A stretch of DNA of 57,500 bases from Anthocerotibacter panamensis C109 (GCF_018389385.1 NZ_CP062698.1:375001-432500), one strand, 5' to 3'; positions 46,660-56,278 are shown, numbered from the stretch's first letter. Numbers and translations are program-made. Notes: generated from the sequence alone by a model not told the origin.

Positions 46660-48756
46660 ATGCCCACCCTGCGAACGGTGTCTGTAGTCCTAGTCGCTGC
46701 CCTGACGCTGGGGGGGGCCGTAACCTATACCTGTTGGGCCAATAGCGGGACCGAAAGTCGCCGCACTCGTCCTCAAGCCCGCTCAGAACGTATTCAAAAT
46801 CTACAGGCTCGTCTCGCTCAGGCCCAAGAGCCCCAAGAACAGGCCCGTCTACGCTATATGCTGGGCAGTGCGCTCCAGGATTTGGGGGATTACCCTGCCG
46901 CCTTGGAATACTTGACCGGACTGGAGGACCAGTATCCTCTGCTCAAAGAGCGCGTCTTAGCCAAGCAGGCTCAAGCTCTTATGGCGACCCAACAACCGGC
47001 TCAAGCCCTGTGGTTGGAGGTGGCTCAAATCCGTGGTCCCCTGCGCCCCGAAGCCTTATATCAACTGGGGGATAGCGGAAATATTGACCGCTGGGGGCAG
47101 CTCATCACCGAATTTCCGGCCCATCCTCGGACTGCTCTAGCGCTGGAAAAGCTACTCCAAAGCAACCCTAGCCGGACAGATTATCTGCGCCAGTACGTGA
47201 GCTACTTTGCGGACCAGCCCGCCAGTGTGCGCTACGCCAAACAACTGGAGACCAGCGCTACGCTCACCCCCCAGGACTGGGAGCAGTTGAGCCGTGTCTA
47301 TTTCCAGAACAAAGAATATCAGCGAGCACTCCTCGCCTTGAGCCGTGCCCCTGCCAGTCCCGCCAACGGGCTTCTGATGGGCAAGAGCTATCAGGCCCTC
47401 AACAACCGCGACCAAGCACAGGCGGCCTTTGACCGGCTAGCGGCGAGTTTCCCTGCGAGCCTGGAAGCAGGTCAGGGCCAACTGCTCAAAGCCAACCTGC
47501 TGCCCAAGGCGCAGCGCGGCGACTTCTACCGACAGGTGGCTGCGAACTACCCGACGGTGGGAGCCGAAGCCCTGGAGCGGCTGGCGAAGCTAACCACCGG
47601 CAGTGAGCAGCAACAGGTCTACAGCCAAATGGTGAAGCGCTTTCCCCAGAGTGAACAGGCTGTGGATGCAGCTTGGGAACTGGCTTGGCAGGCCAGCCAA
47701 AACGGCGACCTAGCGACGGCCCGCACCTTGGGCGAGCGGGCACTCACCGAGTTTCCTGCGGATAAGTACACTACCCCACGCCTAGGTTTTTGGGCAGGGC
47801 GTTGGGCCGAGGCCACCGGAGCGGAGCAGCAGGCGCAGCTACTCTTTCGGACCGTGCTCAATCGCTTCCCAGCTTCCTACTATGGTTGGCGCTCGGCGGT
47901 CCATTTGGGACTAGAGGGGGCTGTAGCCCGTTTCCAGGCTCGCACATTGCCTTTTGAGATCCGCATTGACGGGATGTTGCCCAGGCGTCTCCCGAGTGGG
48001 TCGGCTATCGTGCAGGAGCTGTATGGTCTTGGACTGCCCCAAGATGCCCTCGCCCAGTTTTTGGCCGAACGGAGCGGACAGACTGAGCCTGAAGCCCGTG
48101 ACCGGGCCACAGAGGCCATGCTTCGGGGGCAGACCGGACAAAATCTTGCTGCGATGCGGCAGTTGGTTGCCCTGGCCTACGCCGATGGCCCTGAAGTCCG
48201 CGAACTCCATCAGGAGCGCAGCTTTTGGGAAGCTGCTTACCCCACCCCTTACTGGGATGACCTGAGCACTTGGGCGAGGCAGCAGGAGGTCAACCCCCTG
48301 CTTGCGCTGGCTTTGATGCGCCAGGAGTCAGCCTTCGAGCCCGCTATCCGTTCTCGCGTCGGAGCCTTGGGCCTGATGCAGATCATGCCCGCCACAGGAC
48401 AGCAGATTGCCGGGGCTTTGGGTGTATCCAACTATTCGCTGACCCGCCCCAACGACAATATCCGCTTCGGCACATGGTATCTAGCGCACACCCACGAGCG
48501 CTGGCAGGACAACTCCCTGCTCGCCGTAGCCAGCTACAACGCCGGTCCTGGAAATGTCAGCAAGTGGGTCAAGACTATCCCGTTGAGCGACCCGGAGCGC
48601 TTTATCGAACAGATCCCCTTTCGCGAGACCAAGGGCTACGTCAAATCCGTTTTCGGTAACTATTGGAACTATCTCAGACTCTACAGCCCCGAGTTTCAGC
48701 AGCAGGTGGCGTCGCTGGCGGCGGGCAAGACCCTGGTAGCGAACCGAGGGGAGTAA
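46660..48756 (+). CDS. Soluble lytic murein transglycosylase (Slt-type)
   Basis: A 698-residue periplasmic enzyme. An N-terminal hydrophobic segment (VSVVLVAALTLGGAVTYTCW) exports or anchors it. A long helical TPR-like superhelix fills about 60-530 (LGDYPAALEYLTGLEDQYP and similar units). The C-terminal SLT domain has the catalytic Glu in LALMRQESAFEP, then GALGLMQIMPATGQQ and AVASYNAGPGNVSKW. It cleaves peptidoglycan with formation of 1,6-anhydro ends. It is transcribed alone, downstream of the petM terminator, and ends five bases from a convergent gene. Confidence 0.95.
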   Translation: MPTLRTVSVVLVAALTLGGAVTYTCWANSGTESRRTRPQARSERIQNLQARLAQAQEPQEQARLRYMLGSALQDLGDYPAALEYLTGLEDQYPLLKERVLAKQAQALMATQQPAQALWLEVAQIRGPLRPEALYQLGDSGNIDRWGQLITEFPAHPRTALALEKLLQSNPSRTDYLRQYVSYFADQPASVRYAKQLETSATLTPQDWEQLSRVYFQNKEYQRALLALSRAPASPANGLLMGKSYQALNNRDQAQAAFDRLAASFPASLEAGQGQLLKANLLPKAQRGDFYRQVAANYPTVGAEALERLAKLTTGSEQQQVYSQMVKRFPQSEQAVDAAWELAWQASQNGDLATARTLGERALTEFPADKYTTPRLGFWAGRWAEATGAEQQAQLLFRTVLNRFPASYYGWRSAVHLGLEGAVARFQARTLPFEIRIDGMLPRRLPSGSAIVQELYGLGLPQDALAQFLAERSGQTEPEARDRATEAMLRGQTGQNLAAMRQLVALAYADGPEVRELHQERSFWEAAYPTPYWDDLSTWARQQEVNPLLALALMRQESAFEPAIRSRVGALGLMQIMPATGQQIAGALGVSNYSLTRPNDNIRFGTWYLAHTHERWQDNSLLAVASYNAGPGNVSKWVKTIPLSDPERFIEQIPFRETKGYVKSVFGNYWNYLRLYSPEFQQQVASLAAGKTLVANRGE

Positions 48757-48761
48757 CTCTT

Positions 48762-49118
48762 TCAGACAACAGGTTCATCCAACGAGACGAGGTAGCATCC
48801 GGCGATGCGCCAAGTTTTGTCCGCCTGTTGTTCCATCAGATAATAGGCCCGGAGCAGTTTGCCCTGACCATCCAGGAAAACGACGATCTGGGTGGGTTCT
48901 CCCCGGACCAGCGTTACTTTTTCAAACATCACCGAGCGGGGGCGATAGACCGTCCGGTAGGTCGTTTTGACCATAGCCATGAAGCGCTCCGGGTCCTGGA
49001 ACTGCGCCTGAATACCCGGGCTGGCAAAGGCAAAAGCGCTCAGAGCATCGTCTTTCTGGAACGCTTCGAGTTGCCGCTCGACCACAGAACGGATAGCAGT
49101 ATAGTCAGCATCAATCAT
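48762..49118 (-). CDS. DUF4864-like protein
   Basis: A 118-residue cytosolic protein (IRSVVERQLEAFQKDDALSAFAFASPGIQAQF, VMFEKVTLVRGEPTQIVVFLD, RAYYLMEQQADKTWRIAGCYL). The layout, helical then beta-rich with a Trp-Arg-Ile-x-Gly-Cys end, is that of DUF4864 in the NTF2-like (cystatin-like) superfamily. No active site is evident and the function is unknown. It is convergent with the transglycosylase. Confidence 0.78.
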   Translation of the reverse strand: MIDADYTAIRSVVERQLEAFQKDDALSAFAFASPGIQAQFQDPERFMAMVKTTYRTVYRPRSVMFEKVTLVRGEPTQIVVFLDGQGKLLRAYYLMEQQADKTWRIAGCYLVSLDEPVV

Positions 49119-49287
49119 AGGGGTGGGCTGAGCCTCCGATACACCGCCACAAGTACCAAAGCAGTCGCGTAGTGGGACAAGACTGGTCTATTGAGAAGTG
49201 TAACCGGCTGGCTACCCCTCAGCATCGGGCAGGCCGCCTAATTTTGCCCGACAGCCCTGCTACACTCCTGGAAGATGGAGGCCCACG

Positions 49288-50163
49288 ATGACTCAATCCT
49301 ATCCAGCTCAACCTTTACCCCCCCACGACCCAGACCTAGATACCAGCCAGAACCACTACTGGAGCTATCACAACCTCGCCCATCTCCTCGCTTGCAAAAA
49401 GCCGCTCACAGCCTCCCAAGACGAGGACTTATTCATCGCAGTCCATCAGATCTGCGAATTGGCTTTCCAGCAGATGATCACCGACTTGGAGCGGACCCTA
49501 GAGGCGCTGGCTGTAGCCGTGGATGCAGACCCGGTGGTGGAGGACACCAGCGAAGCGCTTTATTTTCTGCGCAGGGTGCTGCGCCTCTGGGAGGTAGTAC
49601 TCACAACCATGCCCATTTTGGGGACTATGCGCGGGTTTGCGGAATTTCGGACAACCATCGGGCCGACGAGCGGTTTTCAATCCTTTCAGTTCCGCCGTCT
49701 GGAGGTCATGAGCGGGGTCCAGGAACCCTACTGGAAAGGAGGGACGAACGATGCTCAAGGTATACCGCACCCCGCTGAGGTGGCGTTTAACCGACGCTAC
49801 GCAGAGGAGGTGGCCCACTGGTTTGCGTACTACCGGGAACACAGCCTCACGTACTACTACAGGCTGCTGCTGGGACGGGCTTCTGGTCAAGACGAGTGCC
49901 AAAAAATTCACCACCTCCTGGACCATCCCCATGCTGCTCCCCTGCTCAAGGATCTAGCCAGCTACGACAGCTTCCAAATCCGCTTTCATCGCGCCCATCT
50001 AGGTTTGGCTATCCAACAGTTGACTCTGGTGGGAGCGGACAAGGGCACTGGAGGAACGGCCTATAGAGCTTATTTGAGCAAGTACGACCGAGAAATGGCC
50101 CCGCTCTTTGCAAGCCTACAAGAAGCTTACACTGCACAGCTTTCTGATGCGCAGTCAGACTAA
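49288..50163 (+). CDS. kynA: Tryptophan 2,3-dioxygenase family protein
   Basis: A 291-residue all-helical haem dioxygenase. The substrate-pocket region reads LFIAVHQICELAFQQM, where the His corresponds to the catalytic His of TDO. FRTTIGPTSGFQSFQFRRLEVMSG is the family core, and IRFHRAHLGLAIQQLTLVGADKGTGGTAY contains the proximal haem-ligand His and the GTGG loop. It would open the indole ring of tryptophan to N-formylkynurenine. GGAGG precedes the ATG. No other kynurenine-pathway gene is adjacent. Some residues differ from classical TDO (ELAF for ELWL), so a related indole substrate is possible. It overlaps the convergent dnaG end by four bases. Confidence 0.88.
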   Translation: MTQSYPAQPLPPHDPDLDTSQNHYWSYHNLAHLLACKKPLTASQDEDLFIAVHQICELAFQQMITDLERTLEALAVAVDADPVVEDTSEALYFLRRVLRLWEVVLTTMPILGTMRGFAEFRTTIGPTSGFQSFQFRRLEVMSGVQEPYWKGGTNDAQGIPHPAEVAFNRRYAEEVAHWFAYYREHSLTYYYRLLLGRASGQDECQKIHHLLDHPHAAPLLKDLASYDSFQIRFHRAHLGLAIQQLTLVGADKGTGGTAYRAYLSKYDREMAPLFASLQEAYTAQLSDAQSD

Positions 50164-52067
50164 AAAGCTTCTTCCTCGGGTAGGAGGGTTTCCTCTAGGT
50201 TGGTCATCTGCTCTAGGGTCAGGCGGCAGCGGCTCTGGAGTTCCTGAATACGCTGGTGCTCTAGGTGAATCTGTTCTTGGTAGTGGCGAGCTTCGTCGCG
50301 ACGGCCTTGGGTGAAGGCTTCTTCACAGTAGCGGGTCCAGTGAAAGTAGCGCTTCTGGCAGATCTCCAGAGCCATATTGGCGAGGGCGGCGCGCATGACC
50401 AGACTGGGGCGCATTAAAGAAATTCGGTTCATATCGGAGACCCACAGCAGGCTGTGGATGTAGTCGTGGAGGGCGCTGTCCTCAGCTACACGGCGCTGAA
50501 GTTCAGGGACGAGGTGCTCCGGGCACTCCTCCAAGAGGTCCGCCACCAACTGCCAGATACGGCGGTGTATCGGGAAGGAGAACTCCAGGTCTTCCTCCTC
50601 CAGGGTGCGGGTGATATCTGCCTGATACTCAGGAATGTTGAGGAAGATCTGCAAAAGCTGGAATTCGGCGGTATAGAGCTTGTTGGCTGGGTCTTCGCGG
50701 GTCTTGGTGACAGGGCCACGCCAGCGGCGCGAACGGATGCGCTTACGGAGTTCTTCTTCGATCTGTCCATTGAGACGACCATGGCCCGCCGCGAGCCGAC
50801 CCGCGATTTCATGGAGATAGTGGGTCCGCTCCAGACTGTTGGTAATCTCGGTGAGCAGTTCCACCGCCGCCTGAGCGCAGTGCTGAAAATCCGCCGCCCT
50901 CTTGGTATCCCGCCCCCGGAAGATACCCTCGATCACCCAGTCGCGCCATGTGGGAGCTTCTCGGACTAAGGTCAGGTAGGCGTCGGTTCCATGGCGTTGG
51001 ATAAATTCGTCCGGGTCTTTGCCTTGGGGAATCGTGAGGACTTTGGGTTGGATCCCCAGACTCCCCAACTGCTTGAAATACGCGACCGCCCGACTCGTCG
51101 CTTTCTCCCCCGCTGTATCTGCATCAAAGTTGAGGACCACCTGCTGCGAAGGGGTCAGCCGCAACAGTTGCTTCACCTGATATTCCGCTAGGGCGGTCCC
51201 GAGCGTGGCGACGGTATTGGGAATCCCGGCTTGATGCAGAGAGATGACATCGAAATAGCCTTCCACCACCACCGCGCAATCGGATTTGGCAATCGAATTT
51301 TTGGCGTGGTCGAGGCCAAAGAGGATCTTGCCCTTCTCAAACAGTTCGGTCTCCGGGGAGTTGAGGTATTTGGGTTGGTCCTCGCCCAAAGTCCGGCCCC
51401 CAAAAGCCACGACCCGCCCCCGGCTATCGGTAATCGGAATAATCAAGCGATGACGGAAATAGTCGAACCAGCCCCGTCCCCCCTCGCGCGCCTTGATCAG
51501 TCCTGCCGCCTCGACCAAGGGAGCCGGGAAACGCTTGTGCTCGACCAGATGGGTCGTGAGCGTGTTCCAGCCCGGAGGCGCATAGCCCAGTTGGAATTTT
51601 TGGCGCGTCTGGAGGGTGAGCCCCCGGCGGTCGAGATAATCACGGGCCAGTTGTCCGGTCGTACTCTGGAGCGAATGAGTATAAAAATGGGTTGCCTCCT
51701 GCAAGATCTCCAGGAGTTGCTGCTCGCGCGAGAGCTTGCGGGTATATTCAGCGCGGCGCTCAGGCGAGGTATGGATTTGGACGTTATAGCGGCGGGCCAA
51801 TTCCAGCACGGCCTCGACGTAGGGGATCTTCTCCAGACGCATCACGAAATTGATTGTGTCGCCGCCTACGCCACACGCGAAGCATTTGTATAAATTCTTG
51901 CTCGGGTTGACCGAGAAGCTGAGGCCCTTGCCTTCATGAAAAGGACACATCCCCCGGAAATCTTTCCCGGAGCGGCGCAGTACGACCTTCTCGGCCACCA
52001 CATCGTAGATGTCCGCTTTTTGGCGGACCTCATCGATGGTCCTCGGGTCGAGTAGGGGCGTGCTCAC
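50160..52067 (-). CDS. dnaG: DNA primase
   Basis: A 635-residue primase. The zinc-binding domain carries Cys41, His44, Cys62 and Cys65 (CPFHEG...KCFACGVGGDTINF). The RNA-polymerase and Toprim core includes RLIIPITDSRGRVVAFGGR, VVVEGYFDVISLHQAG and LNFDADTAGEKA. A helical C-terminal domain follows that would contact DnaB helicase. The start is a GTG (MSTPLLDPRTIDEVR) six bases after the ndk stop, so the two are probably co-transcribed. Length is normal. Confidence 0.97.
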   Translation of the reverse strand: MSTPLLDPRTIDEVRQKADIYDVVAEKVVLRRSGKDFRGMCPFHEGKGLSFSVNPSKNLYKCFACGVGGDTINFVMRLEKIPYVEAVLELARRYNVQIHTSPERRAEYTRKLSREQQLLEILQEATHFYTHSLQSTTGQLARDYLDRRGLTLQTRQKFQLGYAPPGWNTLTTHLVEHKRFPAPLVEAAGLIKAREGGRGWFDYFRHRLIIPITDSRGRVVAFGGRTLGEDQPKYLNSPETELFEKGKILFGLDHAKNSIAKSDCAVVVEGYFDVISLHQAGIPNTVATLGTALAEYQVKQLLRLTPSQQVVLNFDADTAGEKATSRAVAYFKQLGSLGIQPKVLTIPQGKDPDEFIQRHGTDAYLTLVREAPTWRDWVIEGIFRGRDTKRAADFQHCAQAAVELLTEITNSLERTHYLHEIAGRLAAGHGRLNGQIEEELRKRIRSRRWRGPVTKTREDPANKLYTAEFQLLQIFLNIPEYQADITRTLEEEDLEFSFPIHRRIWQLVADLLEECPEHLVPELQRRVAEDSALHDYIHSLLWVSDMNRISLMRPSLVMRAALANMALEICQKRYFHWTRYCEEAFTQGRRDEARHYQEQIHLEHQRIQELQSRCRLTLEQMTNLEETLLPEEEAF

Positions 52068-52073
52068 ATGAGA

Positions 52074-52523
52074 TTATTCGTAGATCCACGTGGAAACAGC
52101 AGGCGTCCAATCAGCCAACGCATCCGGGCTAAACCAGAGGGCAATCTCCCGGCTAGCAGACTCAGGACCGTCAGAGCCATGGATGAGGTTGCGCCCGATG
52201 TCGATCCCGAAGTCGCCCCGGAGCGTGCCGGGAGGAGCATTAAGCGGATTAGTCGCCCCTATAATAGCGCGGGCGGCAGCGATTACCCCTTTGCCCTCCA
52301 AAACCAAGGCCACGACCGGACCCGAGGTGATAAAGCTGACCAGCCCCGGGAAAAATGGCTTGCCCGCATGTTCGGCATAGTGCTTCTCGGCGAGTTCTTT
52401 GCTTACTACCATGAGCTTGAGCCCGACTAGCTTAAATCCTTTCTGCTCGAAGCGGCTGAGGATTGGCCCCACGAGTCCCCGCTGCACTCCGTCTGGCTTA
52501 ACTGCAATAAAGGTACGTTCCAC
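52074..52523 (-). CDS. ndk: Nucleoside diphosphate kinase
   Basis: A 149-residue NDK that balances nucleoside triphosphate pools. [20 protein letters not shown] is the N-terminal signature, and the phospho-His lies in [14 protein letters not shown] choose the GTG at 52523 over a TTG four codons upstream. It gives the family-typical start ([12 protein letters not shown]) and length, and GGAG lies six bases before it. It is followed directly by dnaG. Confidence 0.96.
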   Translation of the reverse strand: MERTFIAVKPDGVQRGLVGPILSRFEQKGFKLVGLKLMVVSKELAEKHYAEHAGKPFFPGLVSFITSGPVVALVLEGKGVIAAARAIIGATNPLNAPPGTLRGDFGIDIGRNLIHGSDGPESASREIALWFSPDALADWTPAVSTWIYE

Positions 52524-52642
52524 AAAGTACTCCAAGCGTCCGTTACCTATGGTATCCCGAGTTCGAGAGGAATTTCCCTTGGTCTCCCAGCCTGGGGATG
52601 AACTACTTCATACTCCTTCTGCTCGTTATGCAAGCGGCTGAC

Positions 52643-54157
52643 TCAAGCGTCGATGGGATGCCCTTTAAGGCCCTCTTTGAGGACACGCTTGAGTACTTTG
52701 CCTGTGGCAGAGCGGGGGAGATCCAGGAGGATGTCGATTTTGCGCGGACATTTATAGTCAGCAAGGAGTGTCCGACAGTGGGCGATGAGTTGGAGCGGGG
52801 TGACAGCGGCTCCGGGGCGCAGTTGGACGAAGGCATGGACCAACTCCCCTTTGAGCGGGTCAAAATCTCCGACTACGGCACCGTCTAACACAGCGGGATG
52901 CTGATAGAGCACTTCTTCGACTTCTCGGGAGTAGACATTGAGCCCGCCGACCAGGATCATGTCCTTGAGCCGGTCCACCATGAACAAATAGCCGTCTTCG
53001 TCGAGATAACCCAAATCGCCTGTGTGATACCAACCACTTTTGAGGACGAGGGCGGTGGCTTCGGGTTGATTGAGGTAGCCTTTAAAGACATTGGGACCCC
53101 GGACGACGATCTCCCCGACCGTGCCTTGGGGCAAAAATGCGTCCGTCTCCGGGTCGGTGATAGCAATCTCTTGACCGGGTAGCGGCAGACCCACCGAACC
53201 GGTTTTGCGGACACCCCGAGGAGGATTGAAGGTGGTGATGGGGCTGCATTCAGTGGGACCATCTCCTTCGAGGATGATGGCCTGAAATTTTTCCTCAAAC
53301 GCCCGCAACATCTCAACCGGCAGGGGCGCCCCTCCAGAAATGCACAGGCGCAGATGTGGCAACTCCACCCCCGCCCCAGCATTGAGCAAGGCCCCAAAAA
53401 GGGATGGAACCCCCGTGAAAATCGTGCAGTGAAACTCAACCAAATGTTTGAGCGTCGTCCCCGGTACGAAGCGCGGCTCCAAAAAGACACTGGCCCCCAC
53501 CCGAGGCAGGACAAGGAGCGCAACGTTGAGGGCGTAGGCATGGAAGAGCGGCAAGACGCAGTAGAGACGGTCTTCCGGTTGAAATTCCACCATTTCCACC
53601 GCAGCGGCGGAGTCGTAGTCGAGGTTGGCGCTGGTGAGCATGGCCCCTTTAGGCCGTCCGGTGGTGCCGGAGGTGTAGAGGACTGCCACCACATCATCAG
53701 GAGCGACTTCCTCAGGAATCAGTACCGGCGGGTGGATGAAGAGGCGCTCAAAGGGGAGTGCCGCAGGATCCTGACCGGTCACTTGGACTACAAGCCCCGG
53801 AAAGTCTACCCGCGCCTCCTGTAGACCTGCCAGTAAAGGCCCAAAGACTATCAGCGCCTTGGCTGCACTGTCCTTGAGCATATAAGCTACCTCCCGGCTC
53901 TTGAGCAGGGGGCTCAGGGTGACCAATTGGGCTCCCATGCGCCACAGCCCATAGACAACGATAGGAAAAGCCAGGATATTGGGCAGCATCACCGCCACGC
54001 GGTCTCCAGGCTGGATCCCCATCGCCTTGAGGCCCCCGGCAAGCGCGGCACTCTGCTGCTGTAACTGTTGAAAGCTCAAGGTCTGGTCAGGTGTGACAAA
54101 GGCTGGACGTTCGGGGTAGGTCTGCGCCGAGCGGTCCAACAGGGTAGCCAGATTCAT
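52643..54157 (-). CDS. Acyl-CoA synthetase / AMP-dependent ligase
   Basis: A 504-residue class I adenylate-forming enzyme. The ATP-binding P loop is LYTSGTTGRPKGAML. The A5 motif is EGDGPTECSPIT, a variant of the usual GxGxTE. The A7-A8 region is YHTGDLGYLDEDGYLFMVDRLKDMI with GGLNVYSREVEEVL, and the catalytic Lys lies in RSATGKVLKRVL. It activates a carboxylic acid, probably a fatty acid, to its CoA ester through an acyl-adenylate. The sequence does not fix chain length. The ATG at 54157 is preferred to a GTG one codon upstream. It lies about 120 bp upstream of ndk on the same strand. Confidence 0.9.
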   Translation of the reverse strand: MNLATLLDRSAQTYPERPAFVTPDQTLSFQQLQQQSAALAGGLKAMGIQPGDRVAVMLPNILAFPIVVYGLWRMGAQLVTLSPLLKSREVAYMLKDSAAKALIVFGPLLAGLQEARVDFPGLVVQVTGQDPAALPFERLFIHPPVLIPEEVAPDDVVAVLYTSGTTGRPKGAMLTSANLDYDSAAAVEMVEFQPEDRLYCVLPLFHAYALNVALLVLPRVGASVFLEPRFVPGTTLKHLVEFHCTIFTGVPSLFGALLNAGAGVELPHLRLCISGGAPLPVEMLRAFEEKFQAIILEGDGPTECSPITTFNPPRGVRKTGSVGLPLPGQEIAITDPETDAFLPQGTVGEIVVRGPNVFKGYLNQPEATALVLKSGWYHTGDLGYLDEDGYLFMVDRLKDMILVGGLNVYSREVEEVLYQHPAVLDGAVVGDFDPLKGELVHAFVQLRPGAAVTPLQLIAHCRTLLADYKCPRKIDILLDLPRSATGKVLKRVLKEGLKGHPIDA

Positions 54158-54255
54158 CACAGGTACTCATAGGCTTGGGGTCAGTGTACCGTGAATCCCA
54201 ACCTGAAGTTCACTGGTAGCCCCTCCTATCTCTTCAGATTTTGCACCGCTACGCT

Positions 54256-54876
54256 CTAACGACCGAAGACAAAAATCAGGACAACGAAGAGGACAGTGAG
54301 GATGCCTAAGCCTAGCCAGAGGGGCTTCTGGTCTTTTGGGCGGGGCGTCTCCGCCCGGTAGGGTATAGGTTGGGGGATAGCTTGGGGGGTCGGTTCGGGC
54401 GACAGCGGCGGGGTGTTGAGTGCTCCCTGCTTGCGAGCAGCCCGTTCGGCGGCATTGCGGGCGATCTGCTCGCGGATAGCGTCATCAAGGGTTACTTGGG
54501 CCACCATGGTGACCGAGCTTTCATCCACGCCAGCCGATTCCTCAGAGGCATCAAAGCCTAAGTCTTTAAGTTCAAGAGCACTCTGAAAACTCACCCGTAA
54601 AGCAGAGACCGCAAAAGACAAACTGACCTGATCTGTTGGCAACAAGATCGTGCGCGTAGTGGGTTGACCATTGACACGGATACCATTGGTACTATTCAGG
54701 TCCTCAATCTCGACTTGTTCTCCCCTAATAGTCAGGCGACAGTGGTATTTGGAGACCTGATTGCTATCGATTACTAGGTCATTATCCGGGCTGCGGCCAA
54801 TGGTGACCACCGCTTTATTGAAGGTATAGACTTTCTGTTGAGCCCCAGCGCCAAGCATCTCTATCTTTAGGACCAT
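54256..54876 (-). CDS. Tail-anchored FHA-domain protein
   Basis: A 206-residue protein. The N-terminal FHA domain (VVTIGRSPDNDLVIDSNQVSKYHCRLTIRG, DLNSTNGIRVNG) keeps the Gly-Arg, Ser and Asn residues that bind phosphothreonine. A charged, proline-rich linker (PPLSPEPTPQAIPQPIP) leads to one hydrophobic helix at the very C-terminus (LWLGLGILTVLFVVLIFVF). The domain should therefore face the cytoplasm as a membrane-tethered phosphothreonine reader. The PPP phosphatase at the left of the window is a possible but unlinked counterpart. No Ser/Thr kinase gene is nearby. Confidence 0.9.
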   Translation of the reverse strand: MVLKIEMLGAGAQQKVYTFNKAVVTIGRSPDNDLVIDSNQVSKYHCRLTIRGEQVEIEDLNSTNGIRVNGQPTTRTILLPTDQVSLSFAVSALRVSFQSALELKDLGFDASEESAGVDESSVTMVAQVTLDDAIREQIARNAAERAARKQGALNTPPLSPEPTPQAIPQPIPYRAETPRPKDQKPLWLGLGILTVLFVVLIFVFGR

Positions 54877-54971
54877 TACTCAAGGAGGGAATGCGGCCAT
54901 TCATAGAATACTCCCGTTTGCCCCAAACTAGTGAAAGCTACTGTGACAAAAGAGGTGCAACAAGGTATTTT

Positions 54972-55769
54972 TCACCGCACGGCAACCGTCTGGAGTTCTG
55001 AGAACTTCACCCGGCCACTGCGTCCCCCAAAACCACCCCGAGGTCCCTTCCCCACAGGAGAATTAGGGTCTGCAACCGTTCCCAATTCGGTGCCTAACTC
55101 TACCCCGTAGAGGAGCGCTACTGCCAGCGGATAAGTGCCGGGGGCACTCGGGGCTTTGAGCGTATAGGTCACGACCGAGGACTGCGTGGTTGCGGGGGTA
55201 ATTCCGTAGACCTGAATGAAGTTGAGGTTGCGCGGGGTACCAGCGACGCGCTTGTCAAGCCAAGTAGTCTGGGGTTGTCCATCCGGTCCCTGGACCACAG
55301 GGGCTTTGAGGATCTGCCAGCCGCTACTGGCAATAGGCCGCGCCTGATAGCGTAAATCCGAGTCTACCAGCATGACTCCGACGACAGGGCCATTACCGCC
55401 TAAGACAGTAGCTTTGATTTCTAAGGTTTCGTTAGGTTTGACGCTGCTAGGAACTGCTACAGTGACGGTCGCTTTTTTGTCAAGGGCTTGAACCTGCTCT
55501 ACCAGCATAGTGCGCTGTTCAGAAGTGAGTTCTTTGTAGGTTCCTTGCCCGCTACGAATGGCATCATAGTGGACTTTTTCGATGTCACGGCGGCCTGGGT
55601 CTGCGGGGAGTAAGTTGCGTACCTGGAGTTGCGTTACAGAGCTATGACAACTGGCGCAAAAAGGCCCTGTGTCCGTCACATATTCTTCTACGCCACCGGG
55701 ATAGGCCAGGGCTGCTCCCCCTGCCAGCAATACAGTACCTACTACACAGCCAAGTTTTCGCTTATGCAT
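54972..55769 (-). CDS. Secreted CxxCH (c-type haem motif) protein with Ig-like domain
   Basis: A 265-residue exported protein. The signal peptide (LGCVVGTVLLAGGAALAYP) is followed by a short module with one CASCH motif (residues 38-42), the covalent haem attachment form. The rest looks beta-rich and Ig-like (VAVPSSVKPNETLEIKATVLGGNGPVVGVML, VVTYTLKAPSAPGTYPLAVALLYG). The C-terminal tail is Gly/Arg-rich (GPRGGFGGRSGR). No Met axial ligand is obvious, but several His and Met residues are available. It may be a periplasmic electron carrier or redox sensor; I recognise no named family. Confidence 0.75.
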   Translation of the reverse strand: MHKRKLGCVVGTVLLAGGAALAYPGGVEEYVTDTGPFCASCHSSVTQLQVRNLLPADPGRRDIEKVHYDAIRSGQGTYKELTSEQRTMLVEQVQALDKKATVTVAVPSSVKPNETLEIKATVLGGNGPVVGVMLVDSDLRYQARPIASSGWQILKAPVVQGPDGQPQTTWLDKRVAGTPRNLNFIQVYGITPATTQSSVVTYTLKAPSAPGTYPLAVALLYGVELGTELGTVADPNSPVGKGPRGGFGGRSGRVKFSELQTVAVR

Positions 55770-55906
55770 AACGATGCCCTACTTTCTTTATAAAGGTACC
55801 CAGTAGTCAGGGTTTTTGAAACGGCACTATCAAAAAGCAGCGGATTACGGCGGTCTCTAGCTCCTTGCACCCTGACACTCAGAACGTTTATCGCTAGAGT
55901 GAATTC

Positions 55907-56278
55907 ATGGCAGATGTAAACGGCACTTGGCTGGGAACCTATTGGCAAAGCGGCGAACCAACACGCTTTGAGGCAACCTTGGCGCAGCACGGCAGCGCCC
56001 TTAGCGGCAATATCCTGGATGACTGTTATCTGGGGGAGGCGACCATCAGCGGGGAGGTGATTGGACGGAGTATTGCTTTTACCAAACAGTATTTGACGAC
56101 CTCGCCCCAGCCGGTCAGCTACACAGGCACTATCTCTGAAGATGGGGACACAATGCGGGGACAATGGCGTTTGACCGGGTCTAGTGGTCCTTGGGAAGCC
56201 CACCGTGGCGTCCAAGACTTGATGGCGGACCTCAAAGCGGTCCTTGCTGATAAGGTACCTGCTATGCCCACAAAATAG
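55907..56278 (+). CDS. Small conserved protein of unknown function
   Basis: A 123-residue soluble protein with repeated beta-hairpin patterns (GTWLGTYWQSGEPTRFEATLAQ, ISGEVIGRSIAFTKQYL, VSYTGTISEDGDTMRGQWRL). Alternating Gly and aromatic positions suggest a small beta-barrel. Proteins of this shape occur widely in cyanobacteria, but no function is known to me. It has an ATG and plausible coding composition but no strong ribosome-binding site. It lies between the secreted haem-motif gene (divergent) and the right rRNA promoter. A 157-codon minus-strand frame overlaps it and is treated as a shadow. Confidence 0.65.
   Translation: MADVNGTWLGTYWQSGEPTRFEATLAQHGSALSGNILDDCYLGEATISGEVIGRSIAFTKQYLTTSPQPVSYTGTISEDGDTMRGQWRLTGSSGPWEAHRGVQDLMADLKAVLADKVPAMPTK

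Noticed and set aside
55742-56215. 157-codon minus-strand frame
   Set aside because: It overlaps the start of the haem-motif gene and lies antisense to the better supported 123-residue gene; its composition is not protein-like.
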